From an uncultured Acetobacteroides sp. (GTDB lineage: Bacteria > Bacteroidota > Bacteroidia > Bacteroidales > ZOR0009): a stretch of 64,000 nt of DNA. Both the position numbers and the translations under genes were made by a program. The notes below the pieces were generated by a model that saw nothing but the letters and a program-made list of their open reading frames with translations, was not told where the DNA came from and searched no databases. Position 1 is the first letter of the stretch; each line of letters begins with the position of its first letter. The stretch spans positions 4,139,501 through 4,203,500 of the forward strand of contig NZ_OY782755.1 in the NCBI RefSeq assembly GCF_963678165.1, read 5' to 3'. Of this stretch, positions 45,356 to 53,940 are shown one piece after another.

Positions 45356-45432
45356 CAAAGTTTTCATCCTGTAATTAATGCAGCAGAAGCAGCAAGAAAG
45401 TAAAAGTGCAGGCAAGTCCTACGATTAGCAGT
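45337..45432 (+). repeat. Repeat D copy 2
   Basis: Diverged copy: CTACGCTTGCTTTAGCAAAG, TGTAATTAATGCAGCAGAAG, then GGCAAGTCCTACGATTAGCA. It fuses directly to the gene remnant, lacking the left arm. Confidence 0.68.
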
Positions 45433-45536
45433 AGAGTTTTAGCAATATGGCGGGATTTTTGTTGGTAATCCCGCTCAACCGCATACAAGCGACCGTTAAT
45501 AGCACGTATAAGTTGGTTTAAAACATAAGACTCAAG

Positions 45537-45971
45537 ATGACAAAAGCACCAGAGATAGTAGCTAAAACGTTAGATAGCCAACCGATTAATATTTCCGAAA
45601 AGTATTATGGTAACAACCTGCTCATTCTATTCTACAATAACGATTGCTTGGGCTGCACCGGTCGAGCCCTACCTTTAGCGTATAAGGCCATGCAGGAATT
45701 TAAGGGAATAGAGGTAATAGGCATACATAGCAGCTTCGGCAGAGCTATTACCAAAGAAGAAATCGTTGAAATATTTACCTCAAAGGAGCTCCCCTTCCCC
45801 ATATATCTCGATGAAGAGCATAAAGCTTACGATTTGTACCAGTGCGAAGGAACACCTCATTGGATAATCATTAATAAGGTTGGAGAAATGTACCGATCAT
45901 TCTTTGGATCTCAGGAAAATACCCAAACAAGGCTATGGTATTCTTTGAGCGAATTAACGCAAGCCGATTAG
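45537..45971 (+). CDS. Cytoplasmic thioredoxin-like/TlpA-type protein with CxxC
   Basis: A 144-residue thioredoxin-fold protein without a signal peptide. The redox motif is NNDCLGCTGR (Cys37, Cys40) after the strand NLLILFY. A cis-Pro loop, EGTPHWIIINKVG, and the AhpC/TSA-like ITKEEIVEIFTSKELPFPIY support a TlpA/AhpC-type fold. It could reduce or isomerise disulfides. Single gene followed by repeat D. Confidence 0.8.
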   Translation: MTKAPEIVAKTLDSQPINISEKYYGNNLLILFYNNDCLGCTGRALPLAYKAMQEFKGIEVIGIHSSFGRAITKEEIVEIFTSKELPFPIYLDEEHKAYDLYQCEGTPHWIIINKVGEMYRSFFGSQENTQTRLWYSLSELTQAD

Positions 45972-46003
45972 TAGCAGCTATGCAGCGATAAGCGGATTGC
46001 ATA

Positions 46004-46112
46004 GCTAAGCGTATCGTCCTCGCTACCCTTGGTTTAGCAAGGCTTCCAGCCTTGTAATTAATGCGGCCAGAGTCTGCAACAAGCAAAAGCGTAGGCAGAA
46101 CCTACGCTTAGC
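46004..46112 (+). repeat. Repeat D copy 3 (full length, 109 bp)
   Basis: The ends GCTAAGCGTA and TACGCTTAGC are perfectly complementary. An inner hairpin AAGGCTTCCAGCCTT is also visible. The whole repeat could fold into one long stem-loop. Confidence 0.82.
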
Positions 46113-46132
46113 ATCGGCAACAGCTGTAATTC

Positions 46133-46356
46133 CCTTGCTCGCTGTAGCAAAAGATATGGGCAAGGCTCTGCGAAGCTTGTAATTCCGCAGAACATTGTCA
46201 GAATCACGGATTCGACGGATTAAGGAATTACACGGATAACAATTAGGACACTGAGATTGCCGTTATCTACGTAGAATGCCATCCGTGCAATCGGCGAAAT
46301 CCAATTATTCCGTGATTCGGAGGATAAGGGAGGTGCGCATTGCCGATTGTAGCAGC
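46133..46356 (+). repeat. Repeat C copy 3
   Basis: Uninterrupted copy with core GTCAGAATCACGGATTCGAC and an end GCATTGCCGATTGTAGCAG, in front of the TlpA-like gene. Confidence 0.83.
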
Positions 46357-46442
46357 ATTCAGCGCATGAGGCAGCATCGAAAGGATGCTTTGAGAATAGT
46401 AAAGGTATAATGTAACACAGATAACAACCTAAAACGCAAAAA

Positions 46443-47270
46443 ATGAGAGTAAAACCCTTCCTAAAGGTAGCCTGTATTGCAGCAGTAGCCATACTAGCGG
46501 CAGCTACAGGCGTTAAGGCACAGCAGCAGGTAAAGCAAAAGTTTGTTCCGATGTACATTGTTAATGGCGAAGAGGTAAGCGAGGCCAAAGTCAATGAGCT
46601 GGCTAAGAACAACCGAATAAAGTTGATGCGAAGAGGCCTCTCGGATGACGAAAAGGCCGCCCTCATAAAGAAGTACGGTTCGCGGGTAGACGAAGCTATG
46701 GTCGCCATCATCTCGGTATATACCGATGAGGAAATGGCAGCGAAGAAAGAGGTCACCAAGGTGGAGGCCGAAGCTGATAGGAAGGCACATTTCGCCCAAC
46801 AGGAGAAGAAAAATGCCGAAACGACGCTAGTCCACCCGGGCGATATGGCCCCCGACTTTACCGTAGAGATGCTTGATGGGCGCAAGGTAAAGCTGTCGGA
46901 CCTAAAGGGCAAGGTGGTGCTCCTAAACTTCTGGGCAACCTGGTGCGGCCCCTGCATGATGGAGTTCAACGAGATGCCAGATAAGATTGTAAAGCGATTC
47001 GAGAATAAGGACTTTGTGCTAGTTGCCATTTCGTGGGGCGAAAAGCACGATGCTGTGGCGAGTAGGATGAGCAAGCTAAAGGCTAGGGGGATAGACTTCC
47101 CTGTAGGAATCGACCCTGACAAGAAAATATTCAGCCTGTATGCCACAGAATCGATTCCCCGCAACTTTATTATCGACCGCAACGGCAAAGTTGCCTACGT
47201 AACCATTGGCTACGATAGCAAGAAGCTCGATGATATTGCCAACACCATCGAGCAGCTGCTAAAGCAGTAG
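46443..47270 (+). CDS. Exported TlpA-family thioredoxin-like protein
   Basis: A 275-residue protein with a signal peptide ending VKAQQ. Residues 28-125 form a mixed-charge domain without a clear match. The C-terminal thioredoxin domain (about 132-275) has PGDMAPDFTVEMLDGRKVKL, LLNFWATWCGPCMMEFNEMP (CGPC at 168-171) and the cis-Pro SIPRNFIIDRNG. It should be a periplasmic disulfide reductase. Its promoter and first codons are duplicated 1.1 kb upstream. A 322-codon antisense frame is a shadow. Confidence 0.9.
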   Translation: MRVKPFLKVACIAAVAILAAATGVKAQQQVKQKFVPMYIVNGEEVSEAKVNELAKNNRIKLMRRGLSDDEKAALIKKYGSRVDEAMVAIISVYTDEEMAAKKEVTKVEAEADRKAHFAQQEKKNAETTLVHPGDMAPDFTVEMLDGRKVKLSDLKGKVVLLNFWATWCGPCMMEFNEMPDKIVKRFENKDFVLVAISWGEKHDAVASRMSKLKARGIDFPVGIDPDKKIFSLYATESIPRNFIIDRNGKVAYVTIGYDSKKLDDIANTIEQLLKQ

Positions 47271-47342
47271 GTAGCTTCGGTAGGTTGCCCTTCGGAGATA
47301 GAGGCAACAAGAAGCAACATCGGAAGCAGAGCCTCAGCCACA

Positions 47343-47450
47343 GCTAAGCGTAGCGTCCTCGCTACGCTTGGTTTAACAAGGCTTCCAGCCTGCATACTAA
47401 TGCAGCCAGAGTCCACAAGAAATAAAGCGTGGGCAGCTGCAACGCTTAGC
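47343..47450 (+). repeat. Repeat D copy 4 (full length, 108 bp)
   Basis: Ends GCTAAGCGT and ACGCTTAGC are complementary, with inner AAGGCTTCCAGCCT. Lies 72 bp after the TlpA-like gene. Confidence 0.82.
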
Positions 47451-47526
47451 AACGGGAAACCTCTTTGCCAAGCAAAGCCTACAACAGGTACAGGAGAATA
47501 AATGCACCAAAAAGATAAAGGGTAGC

Positions 47527-47943
47527 ATGAGCTATAATATATCAATCACCAGAAATGATGTCCCTGCAGACGATAAGCAGGCATGGGAGTACGTAGAAGC
47601 CTTGTACAACGCCGACAGCGGCGAACCTTCGGCCGATTTTGTCGAGCTTATTAAAAAGCTTACGGAGAAGTTTCCCTGCATTTGCGACCTGCCCGACGAC
47701 GAAGTGGACGATGGAGTTTGGAGCGATGGCCCGCTGGTAAACAATGCGGGTGATAGGATTACGGTACTCGGCGTTGTTTTCTCGCAGGTCGAAAACGTAA
47801 TACCATTTGTTATCGAAACATCAAACCGACTAGGATTTGTTGTTTTTGATTATCAAACCGAAACAATATCAAGGCCAAGCGGAAGCGTAAACCATAGCAG
47901 CAAACCCTCCTCGAAGGGATTTTGGCAACGATTGTTTAGCTGA
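47527..47943 (+). CDS. Hypothetical cytoplasmic protein, possibly immunity-like
   Basis: A 138-residue soluble, acidic protein with no signal. It starts MSYNISITRNDVPADDKQAW and contains DGVWSDGPLVNNAGDRIT, and a later FVVFDYQTETISRPS. This layout resembles small immunity-type proteins of polymorphic-toxin systems that I have seen, but I cannot name the family and no toxin gene is adjacent. It lies between repeat D and repeat B. Confidence 0.6.
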   Translation: MSYNISITRNDVPADDKQAWEYVEALYNADSGEPSADFVELIKKLTEKFPCICDLPDDEVDDGVWSDGPLVNNAGDRITVLGVVFSQVENVIPFVIETSNRLGFVVFDYQTETISRPSGSVNHSSKPSSKGFWQRLFS

Positions 47944-47962
47944 TAAAGGATAGGCAAAAGCC

Positions 47963-48055
47963 TAAGTTCGGCTGATGCTCCTGCCTCAGTCGAATCTATA
48001 CTGCAGGCTATAGCCTGCAATGATAGAGCTGACGAAGGCAGGAGCCTTCGCCAAA
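47963..48055 (+). repeat. Repeat B copy 4 (clearest structure)
   Basis: Outer stem GCTCCTGCCT (47977-47986) with AGGCAGGAGC (48036-48045), inner palindrome GCAGGCTATAGCCTGC (48003-48018). Both stems are perfect. Confidence 0.85.
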
Positions 48056-48159
48056 CCAGAGAACCAACAATTAGCCTCTGCCATAACCTAGCCAGAGGCC
48101 AATACCTCAACCTAACAGGACAACAGTATAAGTAACAAACCATAACCTAAGTACCTATC

Positions 48160-49059
48160 ATGCAAGAGACACGCGAAGTAGAGGTAGTACTCTACCAAAC
48201 CGAGTACAACTGGGTTGATCCAGCGCCCGTAACCTCGAACGAGAAAAATGAGGCAACCATAACCAGCAACTACGACTACGAAGAGCTGCCCGATGGCACC
48301 AAGCGCATCTACCTAGATATTGGCTTAATTACGCACGCCTTAGCAATGGACTATCGTACAGGATTCGAGCTCGATGGCGAAGGTCTTCCGTGGAACATCA
48401 TCTTTGCCCACAACATTATCCAACCATTGGTGGAGGTTGCTATCAAAAAAAGCCTCCAAGCCTACACCGACTGCTGCGAGGAGCACGGCATAGCGCACCC
48501 GCAGAGTATCGAGCTAAACGAAGAGTACGCCGAAGGCTTTACCAGCACCATCGTCGACCAGTACGTAACCCGCCGCCGCTTTAACGACGAAAAAAACGAG
48601 CGCGCCATTAACACCTCCGGCTTGGAAATCGAAATGGGAACCGACACCGAACTCCTTTTCGAGTGTACGTTTACCATTATGGACGACATACTCTATACCA
48701 ACCACGCCTTCGACCATGCGCACAACATCGACGTCTTCACCGACCACGTGCACATCCAGCGCTACAACACCATAAAGCACTGCTGCCGGCAACCCGACGA
48801 AGATGTCATAGAGCTAAGCCTGTTCAGCACCGTCATGTTTCTCGATAGCCTTGCCTGCGCCCTACAGATGCTCGTTGGCGACAAGTCCGACCTGCTCGAA
48901 GCTACTCTCGAAGGCAAAGGAATCGGTAAGGAGGAGATCAAAAGCTACATAAGAATGGGAACCGAGCTCTTTGCCCAGTTCAACGATATGCTCGAAAGAT
49001 CGCAAGCCCGCGTTTCCAACATCGAAAACCAACCCGACTGGTATCGGCTAATGCGGTAA
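48160..49059 (+). CDS. Hypothetical 299-residue protein
   Basis: Soluble, acidic, no signal peptide. Notable are two Cys pairs (DCCEEHG, KHCCRQPDE) and His/Asp-rich stretches (NHAFDHAHNIDVFTDHVHI) that could bind metal. Helices dominate the C-terminus. I recognise no family. It is the last gene of the island before the LysR-hut locus. Confidence 0.6.
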   Translation: MQETREVEVVLYQTEYNWVDPAPVTSNEKNEATITSNYDYEELPDGTKRIYLDIGLITHALAMDYRTGFELDGEGLPWNIIFAHNIIQPLVEVAIKKSLQAYTDCCEEHGIAHPQSIELNEEYAEGFTSTIVDQYVTRRRFNDEKNERAINTSGLEIEMGTDTELLFECTFTIMDDILYTNHAFDHAHNIDVFTDHVHIQRYNTIKHCCRQPDEDVIELSLFSTVMFLDSLACALQMLVGDKSDLLEATLEGKGIGKEEIKSYIRMGTELFAQFNDMLERSQARVSNIENQPDWYRLMR

Positions 49060-49070
49060 CAGCATATATT

Positions 49071-49150
49071 CGTACTACGCCTGGTTTATCGAGGCATACA
49101 GCCTGCTGCTGATGCAACCATACCTGAGCGCAGCAATGTAGCTCCGCTTA
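49071..49150 (+). repeat. Degenerate repeat D copy 5
   Basis: ACTACGCCTGGTTTATCGAG and GCATACAGCCTGCTGCTGAT resemble the central part of repeat D. It begins 12 bp after the gene at 48160, continuing the gene-then-D pattern. Confidence 0.5.
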
Positions 49151-49272
49151 GGTGTGGCAGTTATGGGTTTTGTATTGAAAATTTTAGCCATAAAGATAAG
49201 CTCCTGCTATGGCGCGACGTTGCTTCGCTCCACTTCCTCTGGCTCCCTACTATTCATCGACCTCCTCTACCG

Positions 49273-50163
49273 CTACTCCACCACCTGCAAGAAGCTATTC
49301 AATATCGGATTGGGATTATTGCTGCTCCACACCATCTTTAGGGTGGTGCGCTGGGGGATTTTTGTAAGCTCCACAAACTTAACCCCCATATCGTAGCCCA
49401 GTTTTAGCGATGTTGGCACAATGGAGACGCCAAAACCGTTTTCCACCAGCCTAAAAATGGAGCTAGCATTAACCGTATAGTGCGAAACGATGGGGGTAAA
49501 CCCGCTGGTGTCGAATATCTGCATCACGTTTACGTAGTACGACTCGCTAAACGACGAGTCGAAGAGGATAAACGACTCGTCCTTCAGCTGCGAGAGGTTC
49601 CTAAAGCTCGCCTCGGTTATCGCATGATCCTTTGGCAGCACCAGCGAAAAGGTATCCTCGAATACCGACCGCGTGCTTAGCCCCCTTGGCACGCGCTCCA
49701 TGCGCACAAACCCGATGTCGATCTCCTGCTTCAGCAGCGCCTGCACCTGCTCCTCGTTGCCCATCTCGTTTAGGCTAAAGATGATGTTCGGATGCTCCGT
49801 TCTGAACCTAAGAAGCAGCTCGGGAATCACCTTTTGCATGGCCGAACCGATGTATCCCAGCTTCAGGTTGCCGGCAATGCCGTCGTTCAGCAGCTTGGCG
49901 TGGTCAACAATGTCGTCCAACCGCTTAAAGGTCTTGGTTAGCTCCTCCTGAAGGTACACCCCCGCCTGCGTAAGTTCCACCTTTCGGTTATGCCTCACAA
50001 ATAGGGTGATACCAAGGTCATCTTCCAGCTGCTTTATCTGTCGGCTTAGTCCGGGTTGCGAGATGTAAAGCCGTTCGGCAGCCTTTCTAAAGTGCAGATC
50101 CTTTGCCAGCGCAAGGAAATACTTCAGGTGCCGGAACTCTATTTGATTACTTGCGGTTATCAT
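49273..50163 (-). CDS. LysR-family transcriptional regulator
   Basis: A 296-residue protein. The N-terminal winged helix-turn-helix reads FRKAAERLYISQPGLSRQIK, then LEDDLGITLFVRHNRKVEL. An effector domain follows (about 95-290), with GNLKLGYIGSAMQ and GIAGNL segments. It is divergent from hutH with 74 bp between starts, so it likely controls hutHU, perhaps with a histidine-pathway inducer such as urocanate. That is inference from position. Confidence 0.92.
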   Translation of the reverse strand: MITASNQIEFRHLKYFLALAKDLHFRKAAERLYISQPGLSRQIKQLEDDLGITLFVRHNRKVELTQAGVYLQEELTKTFKRLDDIVDHAKLLNDGIAGNLKLGYIGSAMQKVIPELLLRFRTEHPNIIFSLNEMGNEEQVQALLKQEIDIGFVRMERVPRGLSTRSVFEDTFSLVLPKDHAITEASFRNLSQLKDESFILFDSSFSESYYVNVMQIFDTSGFTPIVSHYTVNASSIFRLVENGFGVSIVPTSLKLGYDMGVKFVELTKIPQRTTLKMVWSSNNPNPILNSFLQVVE

Positions 50164-50204
50164 ACGTTGACAGAAGTAGTCTTATTCTGCATCAAAAATA
50201 GGAA

Positions 50205-50212
50205 TAACTTTG
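50205..50212 (+). promoter_or_regulatory. Candidate -7 box of the hutHU promoter
   Basis: TAACTTTG matches TAnnTTTG and lies 25 bp before the hutH ATG, within the LysR-hutH divergent region where a LysR site would be expected. The -33 element is weak. Confidence 0.5.
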
Positions 50213-50237
50213 TAATAGTATAAAAGCCTAACAAACT

Positions 50238-51728
50238 ATGTTTAAATACGGAATCGACCACCTAACCGTCGAAAAAACCATCGAGATTGCCCAAGGCAAG
50301 CTCAAGGCAGGGCTATCACCCGAAGCCATTAAGAAAGTAAACGACTGCAGGGCACATGTTGATGCAATTGCCAGCTCCGATAAGGCCGTTTACGGCATTA
50401 ACACCGGCTTTGGTCCCCTTTGCGATACGCAAATCACCCCCGCAGAGACCAGCAAGCTTCAGGAGAACCTGCTAATCACCCATGCCGTTGGCGTAGGCAA
50501 CCCTATCGACAGGGAACTGTCAAAGATCATGATGATATGTAAGGTTCACGCGCTATGCCAGGGATTTTCGGGCATCCGCCTAGAGGTTGTAGAGCGTATC
50601 ATCTACTTTATCGAGAACGATCTTCTTCCTGTTGTGCTAGAGCAGGGTTCGGTAGGCGCATCCGGCGACCTTGTACCACTATCGCACCTATTCCTAACGC
50701 TTCTGGGTGAAGGTGAATTCTGGCAAGGCGATAATCACGTCCCTGCCAAGAAGGTTTTGGCGAAGCATAACCTACAACCCATCACGCTAGCAGCAAAGGA
50801 AGGGCTGGCGCTAATCAACGGAACACAGTTTATCCTCTCTCACGCCATTAAGGGGTTGCATAAGATGGCCTACCTGCTCGACCTAGCCGATGTTGCCGGT
50901 GCAATGAGCCTCGAAGGATTCCAAGGAAGCGCCGCTCCGTTTAAGGAAGCGCTGCATATCATCCGTCCATTTAAGGGAAACCTTGTTGTTGCCGAGCGAA
51001 TGCGCATGCTGCTAAAGGATTCTCAGAATGTGTCGTCGCACGTTAGCTGCGAACGCGTTCAGGACCCCTACTCGCTGCGCTGCATTCCACAGGTACACGG
51101 TGCAGCACGTAATGCATGGTATCACCTAAACGATATGGCCGAGATAGAGATGAATTCGGTAACCGACAACCCAATTGTACTGAGCGATACCGAAGCAATT
51201 TCGGGTGGAAACTTCCACGGACAGCCAATGGCCAATGTTCAGGACTACTGCGCTAATGCCGCATCGATACTTGGAGGTATTTCGGACCGAAGAAGCTACC
51301 TGCTACTCGAAGGTAAGTACGGTTTACCCCGCCTACTTACAACTGGTGGCGGATTAAACTCTGGCTACATGATTCCACAGTACACTACCGCCGCACTGGT
51401 TACCGAAAACAAGACGCTATGCTTCCCCGCATCGGCTGATAGCATCCCAACATCGCTCGGTCAAGAAGACTACGTTTCGATGGGAAGCATATCGGGACGT
51501 AAGTTCAACCAAATACTGGGTAATCTGGAGAAGATATTCGCCATCGAGCTGATGTACGCCGCACAAGCCATGGAATTCCGACCCCCAAATAGGTTTTCAC
51601 CAATCATAGAGGAGAACTTTAGGATTATCCGTAGCAAGGTTGCCAAACTCGAGGACGATCGCCTGCTTAAGGATGATGTTACCGCCATGGTTGAGCTGGT
51701 AAAGGCAAGAGCATTTGTTGTAAAGTAG
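50238..51728 (+). CDS. hutH: Histidine ammonia-lyase
   Basis: A 496-residue cytoplasmic enzyme that converts histidine to urocanate and ammonia. The MIO cofactor triad Ala141-Ser142-Gly143 lies in GSVGASGDLVPLSHL. YGINTGFGPL near residue 52 and NPIVLSDTEAISGGNFHGQP are also diagnostic. Length is normal for HutH. hutU follows after 16 bp. Genes for later steps (hutI and formimino-transferase) are not in the window. Confidence 0.97.
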   Translation: MFKYGIDHLTVEKTIEIAQGKLKAGLSPEAIKKVNDCRAHVDAIASSDKAVYGINTGFGPLCDTQITPAETSKLQENLLITHAVGVGNPIDRELSKIMMICKVHALCQGFSGIRLEVVERIIYFIENDLLPVVLEQGSVGASGDLVPLSHLFLTLLGEGEFWQGDNHVPAKKVLAKHNLQPITLAAKEGLALINGTQFILSHAIKGLHKMAYLLDLADVAGAMSLEGFQGSAAPFKEALHIIRPFKGNLVVAERMRMLLKDSQNVSSHVSCERVQDPYSLRCIPQVHGAARNAWYHLNDMAEIEMNSVTDNPIVLSDTEAISGGNFHGQPMANVQDYCANAASILGGISDRRSYLLLEGKYGLPRLLTTGGGLNSGYMIPQYTTAALVTENKTLCFPASADSIPTSLGQEDYVSMGSISGRKFNQILGNLEKIFAIELMYAAQAMEFRPPNRFSPIIEENFRIIRSKVAKLEDDRLLKDDVTAMVELVKARAFVVK

Positions 51729-51744
51729 TAAAACAAGATAGAAA

Positions 51745-53742
51745 ATGACATTTCAAGAACAGATACTGCAGGGAATTCCAGCGAAACTACCTGCAAAAAG
51801 GGAGTTACCTAAAGATGTGAACAGAGCTCCAAAGCGAAAGGACATCTTATCGGTAGAAGAAAAGCAGCTTGCCATCCGCAACGCCCTTCGCTACTTCCCA
51901 AAGGAGTGGCACAAGGAGCTGGCAGCTGAGTTTGCTCAAGAATTGAAGGATTACGGACGTATATATATGTATCGTCTTAAACCTGAGTACAAAATGTACG
52001 CTCGTCCGATTGAGGAGTATCCTGCCAAATGCCAGCAGGCAGCGGCAATCATGATGATGATACAGAATAACCTCGATCCTGCCGTTGCGCAGCACCCCGA
52101 GGAGCTGATTACCTACGGCGGCAACGGTGCGGTGTTCCAAAACTGGGCGCAATACCTGCTTACCATGCAGTACTTAGCCACCATGACCGATGAGCAAAGC
52201 TTAAACATGTACTCAGGTCACCCAATGGGGTTGTTTCCATCGTCGAAGGAGGCTCCAAGAGTAGTTGTAACCAATGGTATGGTTATTCCTAACTACTCTT
52301 CGCCCGATCATTGGGAAAAATTCAACGCTCTTGGCGTTTCGCAGTACGGACAGATGACTGCAGGATCGTATATGTACATCGGACCACAGGGAATTGTTCA
52401 TGGAACTACCATTACCGTGATGAATGCCTTCCGTAAGATGCTGAAGAAGGGAGAATCGTCGAAGGGAAAGATATTCCTAACCGCAGGATTGGGCGGTATG
52501 AGCGGCGCTCAGCCAAAAGCTGGGGATATTGCGGGATGTGTCACCGTGTGCGCCGAGGTTAATCCAAAGGCTGCAACCAAACGCTACGAGCAGGGTTGGG
52601 TTGATGTGCTAGTAGACTCTATGGATGGACTTGTTGCTCGTGTTAAACAGGCACAGACAAACGAAGAGGTTGTATCCATTGCATACATCGGCAACGTGGT
52701 GGATGTTTGGGAGCGCTTTGATGAGGAAAACATCTTCATTCACATCGGTTCCGATCAAACATCGCTGCATATTCCATGGACAGGCGGCTACTATCCCGCA
52801 GGAATATCGTATGAGGAGTCGAATCGAATGATTCGCGAGGAGCCAGAGCAGTTTAAGGTAAAAGTTCAGGAGTCTTTGCGTCGCCATGCGGCTGCAATTA
52901 ACCGACACACGGCAAAAGGAACCTACTTCTTCGACTACGGCAACGCATTCCTACTCGAAGCATCGCGTGCAGGTGCCGATATCATGGCGCCCAATGGCAT
53001 CGACTTCAGATATCCATCGTACGTACAGGATATTGTAGGACCTATGTGCTTCGACTACGGCTTTGGTCCCTTCCGTTGGGTATGCGCATCGGGCAAACCA
53101 GAGGATCTCGATCAAACCGACGAGATTGCAATGCAAGTTCTTCAAGAAATTATGGAGAATTCGCCAGAAGAGATCCAGCTTCAGATGCAGGACAACATCA
53201 CCTGGATTAAGAATGCCAAGAAGAATAAGCTTGTGGTAGGATCTCAGGCACGTATTCTTTACGCCGATGCCGAAGGGCGCTCGAAAATTGCAGAAGCATT
53301 CAACAAAGCAATCGGCGAAGGCAAGATTGGGCCAGTTGTTCTAGGTAGAGACCATCACGACGTGAGCGGAACCGACTCTCCTTTCCGCGAAACATCGAAT
53401 ATCTACGATGGTAGCAAGTTTACCGCCGATATGGCTATCCAAAATGTGATTGGCGATAGCTTTAGAGGCGCAACTTGGGTATCAATCCACAACGGAGGCG
53501 GTGTTGGTTGGGGCGAAGTTATCAACGGAGGCTTTGGAATGCTACTTGATGGAACACAAGAAGCTGATGCGCGCCTAAAAAGAATGCTTCTTTACGATGT
53601 AAACAACGGTATTGCCCGCCGTAGCTGGGCTCGAAACGATGGAGCCCTCTTCGCCATTAAGCGCGAGATGGAGCGTACGCCTAACCTAAAGATTACGCTT
53701 CCAAATATGGTTGAAGATGATCTTTTAAAGGGGCTTTTCTAA
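51745..53742 (+). CDS. hutU: Urocanate hydratase
   Basis: A 665-residue enzyme that hydrates urocanate to imidazolonepropionate using NAD. Diagnostic stretches are EELITYGGNGAVFQNWAQYL, YSGHPMGLFPS, ITVMNAFRKM, FLTAGLGGMSGAQPKAGDIA and the C-terminal WVSIHNGGGVGWGEVINGG. It is about 100 residues longer than the Pseudomonas or Bacillus enzyme, as is usual in Bacteroidota. Co-transcribed with hutH and followed by a terminator. Confidence 0.96.
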   Translation: MTFQEQILQGIPAKLPAKRELPKDVNRAPKRKDILSVEEKQLAIRNALRYFPKEWHKELAAEFAQELKDYGRIYMYRLKPEYKMYARPIEEYPAKCQQAAAIMMMIQNNLDPAVAQHPEELITYGGNGAVFQNWAQYLLTMQYLATMTDEQSLNMYSGHPMGLFPSSKEAPRVVVTNGMVIPNYSSPDHWEKFNALGVSQYGQMTAGSYMYIGPQGIVHGTTITVMNAFRKMLKKGESSKGKIFLTAGLGGMSGAQPKAGDIAGCVTVCAEVNPKAATKRYEQGWVDVLVDSMDGLVARVKQAQTNEEVVSIAYIGNVVDVWERFDEENIFIHIGSDQTSLHIPWTGGYYPAGISYEESNRMIREEPEQFKVKVQESLRRHAAAINRHTAKGTYFFDYGNAFLLEASRAGADIMAPNGIDFRYPSYVQDIVGPMCFDYGFGPFRWVCASGKPEDLDQTDEIAMQVLQEIMENSPEEIQLQMQDNITWIKNAKKNKLVVGSQARILYADAEGRSKIAEAFNKAIGEGKIGPVVLGRDHHDVSGTDSPFRETSNIYDGSKFTADMAIQNVIGDSFRGATWVSIHNGGGVGWGEVINGGFGMLLDGTQEADARLKRMLLYDVNNGIARRSWARNDGALFAIKREMERTPNLKITLPNMVEDDLLKGLF

Positions 53743-53780
53743 AATCGAAGAAGTAAAAACGAAAGAGATTTTTCCATAAC

Positions 53781-53817
53781 GGGCACAAGGATATTCTCCT
53801 TGTGCCCTTACTTTTTA
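53781..53817 (+). terminator. Rho-independent terminator after hutU
   Basis: GGGCACAAGGA pairs perfectly with TCCTTGTGCCC around a 5-base loop, then TTACTTTTTAT. It lies 38 bp after the stop codon. Confidence 0.9.
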
Positions 53818-53940
53818 TATTTTACAGACAAACAGGAGCAACACCCTCTACTATTTAGTTCTGCTTCGCTTCATAGCCCATTTTCTACATGTATTTTTCT
53901 TACATTAGTGCGCTAAATTCGCTAACCTAAGACAATATTT

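Larger units (their letters stand above)
44676..45536. other. Mosaic of split repeat C, repeat E, gene remnant and repeat D
   Basis: Repeat C copy 2 (44746-44890 and 45132-45225) is interrupted by repeat E copy 2. Then follow a duplicated promoter and the first codons of the TlpA-like gene, and repeat D copy 2. No intact gene. Confidence 0.65.
45972..46442. other. Repeat D copy 3 and repeat C copy 3
   Basis: No gene. Full-length repeats D (46004-46112) and C (46133-46356) fill most of it, and the last 85 bp before 46443 is the promoter region duplicated at 45222-45307. Confidence 0.65.

Noticed and set aside
46220..47188. 322-codon minus-strand ORF
   Set aside because: Antisense to the clear TlpA-like gene, Ser/Ala-rich as expected from a shadow frame.
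39228..49150. Integron cassette array with attC sites
   Set aside because: Cassette-like layout and folded repeats suggested it, and single motifs such as GCCTAAC or GTTAGAT occur, but paired RYYYAAC/GTTRRRY boxes are not consistent across copies and no IntI gene is present.
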